This document shows, piece after piece, positions 30,959-39,710 of a stretch of 45,537 bases of DNA. The notes beneath the pieces were generated by a model, which was not told the origin of the DNA, ran no database searches, and saw nothing but the letters and a program-made list of their open reading frames with translations. Both the position numbers and the translations under genes were made by a program. The stretch lies in assembly GCA_035304085.1 (NCBI GenBank), contig DATGQT010000132.1, positions 1-45,537 of the forward strand, given 5' to 3'. Numbering within the stretch: position 1 is the stretch's first letter; every line of letters starts with the position of its first letter. Source of the DNA: DATGQT01 sp035304085 (GTDB lineage: Bacteria; Bacteroidota; Rhodothermia; Rhodothermales; Rubricoccaceae).

Positions 30959-33651
30959 ACCCCCTCGACCCCTCGACGACCGCCCCCACGACCGGCTCGT
31001 ACGACGCCCTCCCCGACGGGGCCGTCTACGACGCCGTCTACGAGGACCTCGACGAGCCCGGCGCGCCCCCGCTCGCCTGGCAGGCCGTCCCGGTCGACGA
31101 GATCGAGGACCCCTTCGCCGAGGCGCCCGTCGCCACGCCCGTCGCCGCGCCCGTCGCCGCGTCCGAGGGATACGCCGACCCCTACGCCGCGCCCGGCGCC
31201 GCCGGCGACGGCTACGCCGACCCCGCCGGCTTCGACCCTACCGGCCTTGACCCTGTCGGCTTCGACCCCGGCGCCGGCTTCAAGATCGGGTTCGACGAGG
31301 GGCCGGTGACGGCCATCGCGCCGGCCCGCGCCGTCCGCCTCCTCCCGGCCCCGGCGCCCGGCGAGGCGCCGCCGCCCCCGCCGCCGGAGCCCCCCCGCGT
31401 GCAGGCGCGCCGCGACTTCGGCGAGCGCGCCGAGGTGCTCTTCCGGCACCGCCGCCTCACCGCCGGCGTCTTCGGCGCGTGCGTGCTCGCCGCGCTGCTG
31501 TTCTCCGTCGTCTCGCCGAAGCGCTACGAGGCCTCCAGCATCCTCCTCATCAGCACGACGCAGCCGGCCGGCGCTCAGGAGGGCCTCGTCGGCGCGTTCG
31601 TGGACGTGCCGGGGATGGAGGCGCGGAAGGTGCTCAACCAGGCGCTCATCCTCCAGGAGGCCCCCGCCATCGCCGAGCGCACCGCGCGCCGCCTCCTCGA
31701 AGCCGGCACCCCGCTCACGTTCGCCGACGCCCTCGGCGAGGCGCCGACGGTCGAGGACGTGGCGGCGTACCTCCGGCACGAGGCCGTCACGGTCGAGCCC
31801 GCCGGCGAGCAGGTGGACGCCATCCGCGTGACGGCCACGAGCGCCGACCCCGAGGAGGCCGCCCGCATCGCGCAGCTCTACACCGACGAGTACGCCGCGC
31901 TCACGCGCGAGACGAGCCGCGAGCGGATCACCGCCACGCGCGTCTTCCTCGAGGAACAAGTGGCCCGTCGCCAGGGCGAGCTCGACGAGCTCGAGCACCA
32001 GATCGCCGACTACGCCACGCGCGAGCGCGCCGTCGCCCTCGACGCGCAGACGCAGGGGGCCATCGGCCAGATCGCCGCCCTCCAGGCCGACCTCGACCGC
32101 GCCCGCATCGACGTCCGCATGCGCGAGGCGACGCTGGCCTCGCTCGAGCGCGAGGCGGCGGCGCTCCAGAGCCGGATGAGCACGCGGGCCGCCACCACCG
32201 CCGACGCCCAGCTCCGCGAGCTCGACGGCCAGATCACCGAGCTCGAGCGGGTCGTCGAGCAGATCTACCTCCGCAACCCCCAGTTCCGCGGCAACCCCGA
32301 CGCGCACCCGGACCTCCGCGAGCTCGAGCGCCGGCTCGACCGCCTCCACGCCGAGAAGCGCCGGCTCGCCGGCGAGTTCGCCAGCGACGTCGCCGCCGCC
32401 GGCGGGGTCAACCCCGGCTCGACGGGCGACAACGGGGAGGGCTACGTGGCCGCGCTGCGCCGGCAGATCGCCGACCAGCAGGCCGCCCTCAGCGGCGCCC
32501 GCGCCGAGGCCGGCGCCCTCTCGGCCCGCCTCCGCGAGGCCAGCGGCGTGCTGACGACGATCCCCGAGCAGGCGCGCGAGCTGGCGCAGCTGGAGCGGAG
32601 CCGGGCGGCCACCGAGCAGCTCGTCCTCTACCTCACCCAGAAGCTGCAGGAGGCGCGCGTGGCCGAGGAGACCGAGTTCGGGCTGGCGCAGGTGGTTCGC
32701 GCGCCGCAGGTGCCGCGGCGGCAGTCGAGCCCGAACCTCCCACTCAACCTCGCCCTCGGCGGCGTCTTCGGGGTGCTCCTCGGGCTGGGGGCCGCCGCCC
32801 TCCGCAGCCGCACCGACGCCCGCGTCCACACGCCGGCCGACCTCGAGGCGCACGGGTTCGCCGTCGTCGGGGCGGTGCCCGAGCTGGGCCGCGAGGCGGC
32901 GGGGCTGCCGATGGCGGTCGAGGGCCACGAGGTGCCGCCGGCGCTCGTCGCGCTGACGCGGCCGTTCTCGCCGGCGGCCGAGGCGTTCCGCCACCTCCAC
33001 GCCGCGCTGCAGGGGAGCGCCGCGCCGCAGGTGCTCCTCGTGACCGGCCCCGAGGTCGGCTGCGGGAAGAGCCTCGTGGCGGCGAACCTCGCCGTGACGG
33101 CGGCGCAGGCGGGCCGGCGCGTGCTGCTGGTCGACGCCGACCTCCGGCGGCCGTCGGTCCACGCCTACCTCGGGCTCGGTGCCGCGCCCGCGCTCGGGGA
33201 GGGCGTCGAGGCCGAGAACCTCATCTACTGGAACACCGTCGTGCCGGGCCTCTTCGCGCTGACGGCGAAGACGCCGGCGACGGCGCCGGCCCAGCTGTGG
33301 GGGCCGGAGCAGGCCGCCCGCCTGCTGGCCGGCCTCCGCACCGCCTTCGACCTCGTCGTCATCGACGCGCCGCCCGGCCTCGTCGCGGCCGACGCCGCGC
33401 TGCTGGCCCCCCACGCCGACGCCGCCCTCCTCGTCGCCGCCGCCGACCGCACCGACGTCGACGCGCTCGACCAGGTGGCGCGCGAGCTCGCCGCCGCCGG
33501 GCTCGCCCAGATCGGCGCCGTGCTCAACCGGTTCGACCCCGAGAAGAGCGTCGCCTACCGCCGGACGTTCGGCTACCGCTACGCCACGCGCTACGCCGCC
33601 GACCGCGCCCCGGCCGCCCCGCCCACCGGCGGCGCCCGGGCGTCGGCCTAG
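30925..33651 (+). CDS. Wzz chain-length protein fused to BY-kinase (Wzc-like)
   Basis: A 908-residue inner-membrane co-polymerase with cytoplasmic tyrosine autokinase, controlling length and export of the polysaccharide. Order: an unusual disordered, Pro/Ala-rich N-terminus (about 1-165) with DNA-level repeats; TM1 near 177-198 (RRLTAGVFGACVLAALLFSV); a periplasmic Wzz region with long coiled coils (about 330-600); TM2 near 607-625; then the kinase with Walker A GPEVGCGKS (K715), Walker A' LLVDADLRRP (about 734-743) and Walker B VVIDAPPG (about 812). The C-terminal YRRTFGYRYATRY supplies a small tyrosine cluster for autophosphorylation. ATG 30925 is preferred to an upstream TTG. It is the first gene of the polysaccharide cluster. 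Confidence 0.92.
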   Translation: MPLPPGAPETRHPLDPSTTAPTTGSYDALPDGAVYDAVYEDLDEPGAPPLAWQAVPVDEIEDPFAEAPVATPVAAPVAASEGYADPYAAPGAAGDGYADPAGFDPTGLDPVGFDPGAGFKIGFDEGPVTAIAPARAVRLLPAPAPGEAPPPPPPEPPRVQARRDFGERAEVLFRHRRLTAGVFGACVLAALLFSVVSPKRYEASSILLISTTQPAGAQEGLVGAFVDVPGMEARKVLNQALILQEAPAIAERTARRLLEAGTPLTFADALGEAPTVEDVAAYLRHEAVTVEPAGEQVDAIRVTATSADPEEAARIAQLYTDEYAALTRETSRERITATRVFLEEQVARRQGELDELEHQIADYATRERAVALDAQTQGAIGQIAALQADLDRARIDVRMREATLASLEREAAALQSRMSTRAATTADAQLRELDGQITELERVVEQIYLRNPQFRGNPDAHPDLRELERRLDRLHAEKRRLAGEFASDVAAAGGVNPGSTGDNGEGYVAALRRQIADQQAALSGARAEAGALSARLREASGVLTTIPEQARELAQLERSRAATEQLVLYLTQKLQEARVAEETEFGLAQVVRAPQVPRRQSSPNLPLNLALGGVFGVLLGLGAAALRSRTDARVHTPADLEAHGFAVVGAVPELGREAAGLPMAVEGHEVPPALVALTRPFSPAAEAFRHLHAALQGSAAPQVLLVTGPEVGCGKSLVAANLAVTAAQAGRRVLLVDADLRRPSVHAYLGLGAAPALGEGVEAENLIYWNTVVPGLFALTAKTPATAPAQLWGPEQAARLLAGLRTAFDLVVIDAPPGLVAADAALLAPHADAALLVAAADRTDVDALDQVARELAAAGLAQIGAVLNRFDPEKSVAYRRTFGYRYATRYAADRAPAAPPTGGARASA
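31126..31161 (+). repeat. 12-base tandem repeat (3 copies) in the Wzc-like gene
   Basis: Three consecutive 12-base units of cccgtcgccgcg (the first has one change) encode PVAT/PVAA-type tetrapeptides in the disordered N-terminus. Confidence 0.85.
31228..31272 (+). repeat. 15-base tandem repeat (3 copies) in the Wzc-like gene
   Basis: Three 15-base units, the first being ggcttcgaccctacc, encode GFDPT, GLDPV and GFDPG. Base changes between units are few, so this is a recent in-gene expansion. Confidence 0.85.
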
Positions 33652-33678
33652 CCCCTCGTATCCAACCCCTCCCGCCCC

Positions 33679-34224
33679 ATGTCCGCCCCCTCGCTCCGAG
33701 CCCTCGCACTCCTGCTGGCCTTCGGCCTCGCCGGGCCGGCCGCCGCCCAGGACGCCTACCCCGCGCCGCCCGACCTCGACCCGTGCCTCGGCCGCCTCGG
33801 CCGCGCCGAGCTGACGCAGAACACCTCCAGCACCTACTTCCGCTTCTCGACGCCCGGCGAGGCGACGGTGCAGGTCCACGTCCAGGGCGCCGTGCAGCAG
33901 CCCGGCCTCTACGAGGTCGGCGTCGGGACCGACCTCGGGCGCGTGCTCGCGCTGGCCGGCGGCCCGCGCTACGACGTCCGCGACGCCGGGCGGAAGCGCC
34001 GCGTGGAGGTCCGCCTGTTCCGCCCGAACGCCGGGTTCGAGCCGATCTACGCGACGACGCTCCAGGACACCGCCACGAACCCGGGCGTCTACCCCGCCCT
34101 CTGCGAGGGCGACACCATGCTGATCGACGTCGTCGAGCGGCAGGGGTTCTCGTGGCAGACGGCCGCGACGATCGCCGGCGGGATCTCGGCCATCGCTCTC
34201 CTCTTCCAGGCGCTCACGAACTGA
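33679..34224 (+). CDS. Small SLBB-domain protein of polysaccharide export
   Basis: A 181-residue protein with a signal peptide (cleavage after PAAAQ), one SLBB domain (VQVHVQGAVQQPGLYEVGVG, about 62-95) and a C-terminal hydrophobic segment (IAGGISAIALLFQAL, about 164-178). Wza/OPX export proteins normally have a Poly_export domain before one or more SLBB domains; here that domain is missing. It may be a periplasmic adaptor between the Wzc-like protein and an outer-membrane channel encoded elsewhere. It lies 27 bases after the kinase gene and 12 bases before the flippase fusion, so it belongs to the operon. Confidence 0.8.
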   Translation: MSAPSLRALALLLAFGLAGPAAAQDAYPAPPDLDPCLGRLGRAELTQNTSSTYFRFSTPGEATVQVHVQGAVQQPGLYEVGVGTDLGRVLALAGGPRYDVRDAGRKRRVEVRLFRPNAGFEPIYATTLQDTATNPGVYPALCEGDTMLIDVVERQGFSWQTAATIAGGISAIALLFQALTN

Positions 34225-34236
34225 GCGGGCCGCCCG

Positions 34237-36957
34237 ATGTCGCTCCCTCCGCCGGTGCGCTCCGGCCTCGTGCTGCTGGGCCGGGGGACGTGGACGGTCC
34301 TGGACCAGGGCCTCTTCGCCCTGGCCAACTTCGGCGTCAACGTGCTGCTGGCGCGGTGGCTGACGCCGGAGGGCTACGGCGCGTTCACCGTGGCCTACTT
34401 CATCTTCCTCCTCGTCGGGGCCGTCTACGGCGGGCTGTTCACCGAGCCGATGCTGGTGTACGGGGCGGGGCGGTTCCGGGAGCGGGTGCCGTCGTACCTC
34501 CGCGCGCTCCTCACCGGCCACGGGGTGTACGTCCTCGGTGCCGGGCTGCTGCTCGGGCTGACGGCGGCGGTGATCGGGCTGGCCGGCGCGCCGGCGCTGG
34601 CGGCGGAGCTCGGCACGCTCGCCGTAGCGCAGGCGGCGATCCTGTTCCTGTGGACGATGCGGCGGGCGTGCTACGTCGTCTTCCGCCCGCAGTGGGCGGC
34701 GGCCGGCGGGGCGGTCTACCTCGTGGTCGTCGTCGGCGGGGCGCTGGTGCTCGGGGCGGCGGGGTGGCTGACGGGGCCGCTCGCGTTCGCGCTCATGGGC
34801 GGGGCCGGGCTCCTCGTCGGGACGGGGCTGGCCGTACGGCTGGGGGTCTCGCTCGGCGGCCCGGGGCCGGCGCTGGCGCGGGAGGCCTTCGAGGTGCACC
34901 ACGGCTACGGCCGGTGGGCCTCGATGACGGCCGTGCTGGAGTGGCTCCACGGGGCGCTCCCGTTCCTCGTCCTCCCCCTCTTCAGCGGGCTGGCGGGGAG
35001 CGCGCTGCTGCGGGCGCTCTACAACCTCGCGATGCCGGCGCTCCAGGGGGTCCAGGCCCTCACCAACCTCGCCGTCCCGCTCTTCGTGCAGGCCCGTGAG
35101 GGGGGGCGTCTGAGGGGCGAGGCGCTGCGGCTCGGCGTGCTGCTCGTCGGCGGGTCCGCGCTCTACGGGCTCGTCCTCGGGCTGTTCGGGCAGCCGGTGA
35201 TGGGGTGGCTCTACGGCGGGCAGTACGAGGCGACGCTGCTGATGCGCTGGCTGATGGCGGCGGTGCCCGTCGTGGCGGCGACGGGCGGGGTGCTGATGGC
35301 GGTGCTGCGGGCGCAGGAGCGTCCGAAGGCCGTGTTCGGCGCGCGCGTCGGGGCCGTCGGCGCGGCGGCCACCGGCGGCGCCGCGCTCGTCAGCGCCTTC
35401 GGCGTCCCCGGCGCCGTGGCGTCCGACCTCCTCGCGTACGGGACCGAGGCCGCGCTGATGGCCCGCGCTCTCCGCCGCGAGCCCGCGCCCTCCGCCGCTC
35501 CGTCCCCGCCCGGGTGCGTCGTGCCTACCCCCCCGGACGGCTTCGAGAGCGCGGCGCCCTCGGAGGGCCTTCGAGTCTTGTTGGTGGCGTACGCATGCGC
35601 GCCGGGGCGCGGCTCCGAGCCCGGCGTCGGCTGGGGCCTCGCCGAGGCGCTGGCCGCCCGGCCCGACGTCGCCCGCGTCGCCGTCCTCACCTACGAGGGG
35701 TTCCGTGGCTCCATCGAGCGGGAGGCCCCCGGCAGCGTCTCGGGGAAGCTCGCGTTCCACTACCACCGCCTTCCGGCGGAGCGCCCGCGGCACTGGCGGG
35801 ACGGGGCGACGCGACGGGGGTTCGCCGAGCAGGCGCACTACCACCTCTGGCAGGCGTCGGCGTCGGTGGCCGTCCGGCGGCTCTGCGCCGAGGCCGCGGC
35901 GGCGGGCGCCCCCTTCGACGTCGTCCACCACGCGACGCTGGTGAAGTACTGGGCGCCGAGCGCGGCGTGCCTGGGGGCGCCGGCAGACGCGGCGGTGGTC
36001 TGGGGCCCGGTGGGGGGCGGGGAGTCGGCGCCACCGTCGTTCTCTCGGTCGTTCTCGTGGCGGGGGCGGTGGTACGAGCGGTGCCGTCGGTGGGCGCAGC
36101 GGGCGGCGCACGCGGACCCGCTGGTGCGGGCGACGGCCCGGCGCGCCGACCTCGCCCTCGCCACGACCGAGGAAACGGCCGAGCGGCTCGCCCAGCTCGG
36201 AGCCCGGCCGGTGGAGGTGGCCTGCGCCGTCGCCCTCGAGCCCCCGCTGATCGAGCGGCTCGGGGCGGTGGGCCCGCCGCCGGAGGGCCCCCTCCACCTC
36301 GTCAGCGTCGGGCGGATGGAGCACTGGAAGGGGTACCACCTCTCGGTGATGGCGTTCGCGCGCGCCGTGCGGGCGGCGGCCGAGGCCGGGGACGGGGCCC
36401 TCGATGGGGCCACGTACACCCTCTACGGCGACGGACCCGAGCGCGAACGCCTTGCCGCCCTCGCCCGTCGCCTCGGCCTCGCCGACCGCGTCACCCTCCC
36501 CGGCCCCATCGCACGCGAGCGGCTGCCCGCGGCGCTCGGGCGCGCCCACGCCCTCGTCCACCCCTCCCTCCACGACTCCGGCGGGTACGCCACGCTCGAA
36601 GCGGCGGCAGCCGGGCGCCCGGTGGTGTGCCTGTCGCTGGGGGGGCCGGCGCGGCAGGTGCTCGACGGGGTGACGGGGCGCGTCGTGGGGGCGCCGTCGG
36701 CGGAGGCGGCGGTGGCGGGGCTCGCCGAGGCCGTGCTCGCGCTGGCGCGGGACCGGGAGGGGGCACGCGCGATGGGCGCGGCCGGGCGGCGGCGCGTGCA
36801 GGGGCAGTACCAGTGGGCCCTCAAGGCCGAGCGCATGGTCGCGCACTACCGGCGCGTCCTGGGCCACGCCTCCGGGGACGGCCTCGGTACGACGGTTCCC
36901 GAGCTGGAGCTGGCCGTGCCGTCCGCCGCTGTCCTCCACATCCCCGGCGACCGATGA
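34237..36957 (+). CDS. Wzx-like flippase fused to GT4-type glycosyltransferase
   Basis: A 906-residue fusion. Residues 1 to about 410 are a polytopic membrane domain of the polysaccharide flippase type (LARWLTPEGYGAFTVAYFIFLL near the start, around 12 hydrophobic helices). A Pro/Ala-rich linker (about 412-443) leads to a GT-B glycosyltransferase starting at about 445 with LRVLLVAYACAPGRGSEPGVGWG. Its donor half has LVSVGRMEHWKGYHLSVMAF and the E-rich motif HDSGGYATLEAAAAGRPVV. There is no stop or frameshift between the halves, and the frame is continuous. The stop overlaps the next ATG (atga). The protein could couple sugar addition to lipid-linked substrate flipping; that is inference. Confidence 0.88.
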   Translation: MSLPPPVRSGLVLLGRGTWTVLDQGLFALANFGVNVLLARWLTPEGYGAFTVAYFIFLLVGAVYGGLFTEPMLVYGAGRFRERVPSYLRALLTGHGVYVLGAGLLLGLTAAVIGLAGAPALAAELGTLAVAQAAILFLWTMRRACYVVFRPQWAAAGGAVYLVVVVGGALVLGAAGWLTGPLAFALMGGAGLLVGTGLAVRLGVSLGGPGPALAREAFEVHHGYGRWASMTAVLEWLHGALPFLVLPLFSGLAGSALLRALYNLAMPALQGVQALTNLAVPLFVQAREGGRLRGEALRLGVLLVGGSALYGLVLGLFGQPVMGWLYGGQYEATLLMRWLMAAVPVVAATGGVLMAVLRAQERPKAVFGARVGAVGAAATGGAALVSAFGVPGAVASDLLAYGTEAALMARALRREPAPSAAPSPPGCVVPTPPDGFESAAPSEGLRVLLVAYACAPGRGSEPGVGWGLAEALAARPDVARVAVLTYEGFRGSIEREAPGSVSGKLAFHYHRLPAERPRHWRDGATRRGFAEQAHYHLWQASASVAVRRLCAEAAAAGAPFDVVHHATLVKYWAPSAACLGAPADAAVVWGPVGGGESAPPSFSRSFSWRGRWYERCRRWAQRAAHADPLVRATARRADLALATTEETAERLAQLGARPVEVACAVALEPPLIERLGAVGPPPEGPLHLVSVGRMEHWKGYHLSVMAFARAVRAAAEAGDGALDGATYTLYGDGPERERLAALARRLGLADRVTLPGPIARERLPAALGRAHALVHPSLHDSGGYATLEAAAAGRPVVCLSLGGPARQVLDGVTGRVVGAPSAEAAVAGLAEAVLALARDREGARAMGAAGRRRVQGQYQWALKAERMVAHYRRVLGHASGDGLGTTVPELELAVPSAAVLHIPGDR

Positions 36958-38411
36958 ACCTCCGCTACGTTCCTCCCGTCTCGTCCCCGCCGGCCGCCTC
37001 GGGCTTCGGCGACCGCTACCTGCTGATGCTCGGCGGGGTGCTCCTCGGCTACGCCCTCGTCTCGCGGACGTTCGCCTACCTCGGCGTGCCGCCGCTGTTC
37101 GTCGGCGAGGTGGTGCTGGCGCTGGGGCTCGTGGCCCTCCTCGGCGTGACGTCGCTGCGGTGGATGGGGGGGCATCCGGCCTTATGGCTGCTCGGCGCGC
37201 TCCTCGCCCTCGTCGCGGCGCGGACGCTCCCGTACGTCGGGCGCTACGGCCTCGACGCCCCGCGCGACGCGATGCAGGCCGGCTACGGGCTGTTCGCGTT
37301 CGTGGTGGCGGGGCTCCTCGTGGCGCGGCCCGAGCGGCTCCCCGCGCTGCTCCGGCGCTACCGCGTCTTCGCCGCCGTGGTGCTGGCGCTCGGCTGGGGC
37401 GTCTACCTCGCCGTCAAGCTGGGGGGGACGGCGCTGCCGAAGCTCCCGTGGGCCAGCAACGTGCAGGTGCTGGAGATGAAGGCGGGGGAGTACCTCGTCC
37501 ACCTCGCCGCGATCACGGGCTTCCTCTACTTCGGGTTCGCGCGGCGGCGGCCGGTGCTGGTGGCGCTGCTGGCGCTCTCGGTGGGGCTGGCGCTGCCGAG
37601 TTCGCGCGGCGGGATGGCGGCGTACGGGCTCGGCGTGGCGGCGGCGTGGGCGCTCCGCCCGCCGACGGCGCGCGCCGGCCGCCTCGCCTACGCCTTCGTC
37701 GCCCTCCTCGCCGTCGGTGTCGTCCTCGGGCCGACGGTGGCCGTCAACGGGGGCACCCGCGACGTCTCCGTCGAGCAGCTGTGGCTCAACGTCAAGAGCG
37801 TGTTCGGGTCGAGCGGGACGAGCACGCTCGACGGCTCGAAGCGGTGGCGGATGCTGTGGTGGGACACGATCTGGGACTACACCGTCCACGGGCCCTACTT
37901 CTGGGCGGGCAAGGGGTTCGGGATCAACCTCGCCGAGGCCGACGGCTTCTCGGTCTCGGACGACCAGTCGCTCCGGAGCCCGCACAACGGGCACCTCACC
38001 ATGCTCGCGCGGGCGGGCGTGCCCGGGGCGCTGCTCTGGATCGGCGTCCAGCTCGCGTGGTTCGCCGCCGTGCTGCGGGCGTGGCTCGCGGCGCGGCGGC
38101 GGCGGCAGGCCGCGTGGATGGGGCTCTTCGCCCTCGTCGTCGGCTACGTCCTCGCCGCCCACGTCAACGGCGCCTTCGACGTCTACTTCGAGGGGCCCAT
38201 GGGCGGGATCTGGTTCTGGACCGTGTGGGGCCTCGGCCTCGCGGCGGCCTACCTCCACCCGCGCCACCCGGCCCTCCTCGACGGGCTCCTCGACGCGGGC
38301 GAGGCCGCGCCGCCGCCCCCGCGCCGGCAGCCGTGGCACTGGACCGCCCCCGTCGCAAATGAGACGGCCGCGCCTCGGACCGTCTCACCCGCGCTCGCCG
38401 GGGTCGAATAA
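36954..38411 (+). CDS. O-antigen ligase/polymerase family membrane protein (Wzy/WaaL-like)
   Basis: A 485-residue polytopic membrane protein with about ten to twelve helices. The long periplasmic loop with LRSPHNGHLTMLARAGVPGALLW (about 340-362) contains the HNG block typical of the Wzy_C/O-antigen ligase superfamily, and the earlier LPSSRGGMAAYGLG block matches too. In this context it is most likely the polymerase that joins repeat units. It overlaps the flippase fusion gene by 4 bases (atga), implying coupled translation. The C-terminal tail (about 440-485) is Pro/Ala-rich and probably cytosolic. A ligase function is the alternative. Confidence 0.88.
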   Translation: MNLRYVPPVSSPPAASGFGDRYLLMLGGVLLGYALVSRTFAYLGVPPLFVGEVVLALGLVALLGVTSLRWMGGHPALWLLGALLALVAARTLPYVGRYGLDAPRDAMQAGYGLFAFVVAGLLVARPERLPALLRRYRVFAAVVLALGWGVYLAVKLGGTALPKLPWASNVQVLEMKAGEYLVHLAAITGFLYFGFARRRPVLVALLALSVGLALPSSRGGMAAYGLGVAAAWALRPPTARAGRLAYAFVALLAVGVVLGPTVAVNGGTRDVSVEQLWLNVKSVFGSSGTSTLDGSKRWRMLWWDTIWDYTVHGPYFWAGKGFGINLAEADGFSVSDDQSLRSPHNGHLTMLARAGVPGALLWIGVQLAWFAAVLRAWLAARRRRQAAWMGLFALVVGYVLAAHVNGAFDVYFEGPMGGIWFWTVWGLGLAAAYLHPRHPALLDGLLDAGEAAPPPPRRQPWHWTAPVANETAAPRTVSPALAGVE

Positions 38412-38517
38412 GCCGGGACGCCGGAAACGACGGGGGTCACGGTGCCGGGGCAATGGGAAGCGGGGGGGACGCGGCGCGGCGCGTGCCCCGGGGAGTGCTA
38501 CTACTACCCGTCTCAAC

Positions 38518-39699
38518 GTGCGCGTCCTCCTCGTCCACAATCACTACCAGCAGCCCGGCGGCGAGGACCAGGTGTTCCGCGAGGAGGGCGCCCTCCTCGA
38601 GCGCTTCGGCCACACCGTCTTCCGCTACGTCCTCCACAACGACGACGTCGAGGGGATAGGGCGGGCGGCGCTCGCGGCGCGGACGCTCTGGAGCCGCCCG
38701 GCCTACCGCGACGTGGAGCGCATCGTGCGCGCGGAGGGGATCGAGGTCGTCCACGTCCACAACACGCTCCCGCTGGCGTCGCCGGCCGTGTACTGGGCGG
38801 CGCGGAAGGCGGGGGCGGCGGTGGTCCAGACGCTCCACAACTTCCGCCTCCTCTGCCCGGGCGCGACGCTGTTCCGCGACGGCCGCCCGTGCACCGAGTG
38901 CCTGGGGCGGCTGCCGCTGCCGGCCGTCCGCCACGCGTGCTACCGCGGCAGCCGCTCGGCCACCGCCGCCGTCGCCGCCATGCTCACGGCGCACCGCGCG
39001 CTGGGGACCTGGCGCAGGGCCGTGGACCGCTACATCGCCCTCACCCCGTTCGCGCGCGACCTCTTCGTGCGGGGGGGGCTGCCGGCGGCGAAGGTCGTCG
39101 TCAAGCCGAACTTCCTGGGTGAGGACCCCGGCGTGGGGAAGGGCGGCGGCGGCTTCGTGCTGTTCGTCGGCCGGCTCTCGCCGGAGAAGGGGGTGGGGAC
39201 GCTCATCGAGGCCTGGCGCCGGTATCCGGGCCTCCCGCCGCTGAAGGTGGTGGGCGACGGCCCGCTGGCCGCCGACGTGCAGGCCGCGCCCGTCGACTGG
39301 CTGGGCGCGCAGCCGCGCGAGGACGTCCTCGCGCTGATGCGGGCGGCCGACCTCCTCGTGTTCCCCTCGCAGTGGGGGGAGGGGATGCCGATGGTGCTCG
39401 TCGAGGCCCTGGCCTGCGGGCTCCCCGTCGTCGCCTCCGACCACGGCGCGATGGCGACGATGGTGGACGAGGAGGCCGGCCGCCGCGTCCCGCCCGGCGA
39501 CCCCGACGCCCTCGCCGCCGCCGTCCGCGCCCTCATGGACGACGCCCCGCTGCGCGCCCGCCTCCGCGGCGGCGCCCGCCGGTGCTACGAGGCGCACTAC
39601 ACGGCCGCGCACAACCACGACCTCCTCCTCCAGATCTACCGCGACGCCTTCGCCGAACGCTACGGCGTGACCGTCCCCGTCGCCGCCCTCGCCGCCTGA
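38518..39699 (+). CDS. Glycosyltransferase family 4
   Basis: A 393-residue GT-B glycosyltransferase. It starts with VRVLLVHNHYQQPGGEDQVF, has HVHNTLPLASPAVYWAARK and LHNFRLLCPGA in the acceptor half, and FVLFVGRLSPEKGVGTLIEAW plus FPSQWGEGMPMVLVEALACG in the donor half, the EX7E-type motif. The GTG at 38518 is preferred because the conserved text begins at once; no ATG is in range, and 106 bases separate it from the preceding stop. It adds a sugar to the lipid-linked repeat unit at the cytosolic face. Donor and linkage are unknown. It is followed closely by a WecG/TagA-type gene. Confidence 0.93.
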   Translation: MRVLLVHNHYQQPGGEDQVFREEGALLERFGHTVFRYVLHNDDVEGIGRAALAARTLWSRPAYRDVERIVRAEGIEVVHVHNTLPLASPAVYWAARKAGAAVVQTLHNFRLLCPGATLFRDGRPCTECLGRLPLPAVRHACYRGSRSATAAVAAMLTAHRALGTWRRAVDRYIALTPFARDLFVRGGLPAAKVVVKPNFLGEDPGVGKGGGGFVLFVGRLSPEKGVGTLIEAWRRYPGLPPLKVVGDGPLAADVQAAPVDWLGAQPREDVLALMRAADLLVFPSQWGEGMPMVLVEALACGLPVVASDHGAMATMVDEEAGRRVPPGDPDALAAAVRALMDDAPLRARLRGGARRCYEAHYTAAHNHDLLLQIYRDAFAERYGVTVPVAALAA

Positions 39700-39710
39700 A
39701 CCGCCCGAAC

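Noticed and set aside
30814..36939. A 2041-codon open frame on the minus strand opposite the polysaccharide genes.
   Set aside because: It mirrors the codon positions of clear plus-strand genes, has low-complexity composition (Arg/Gly/Val/Glu-rich) and no domain. Very high GC removes stop codons from antisense frames.
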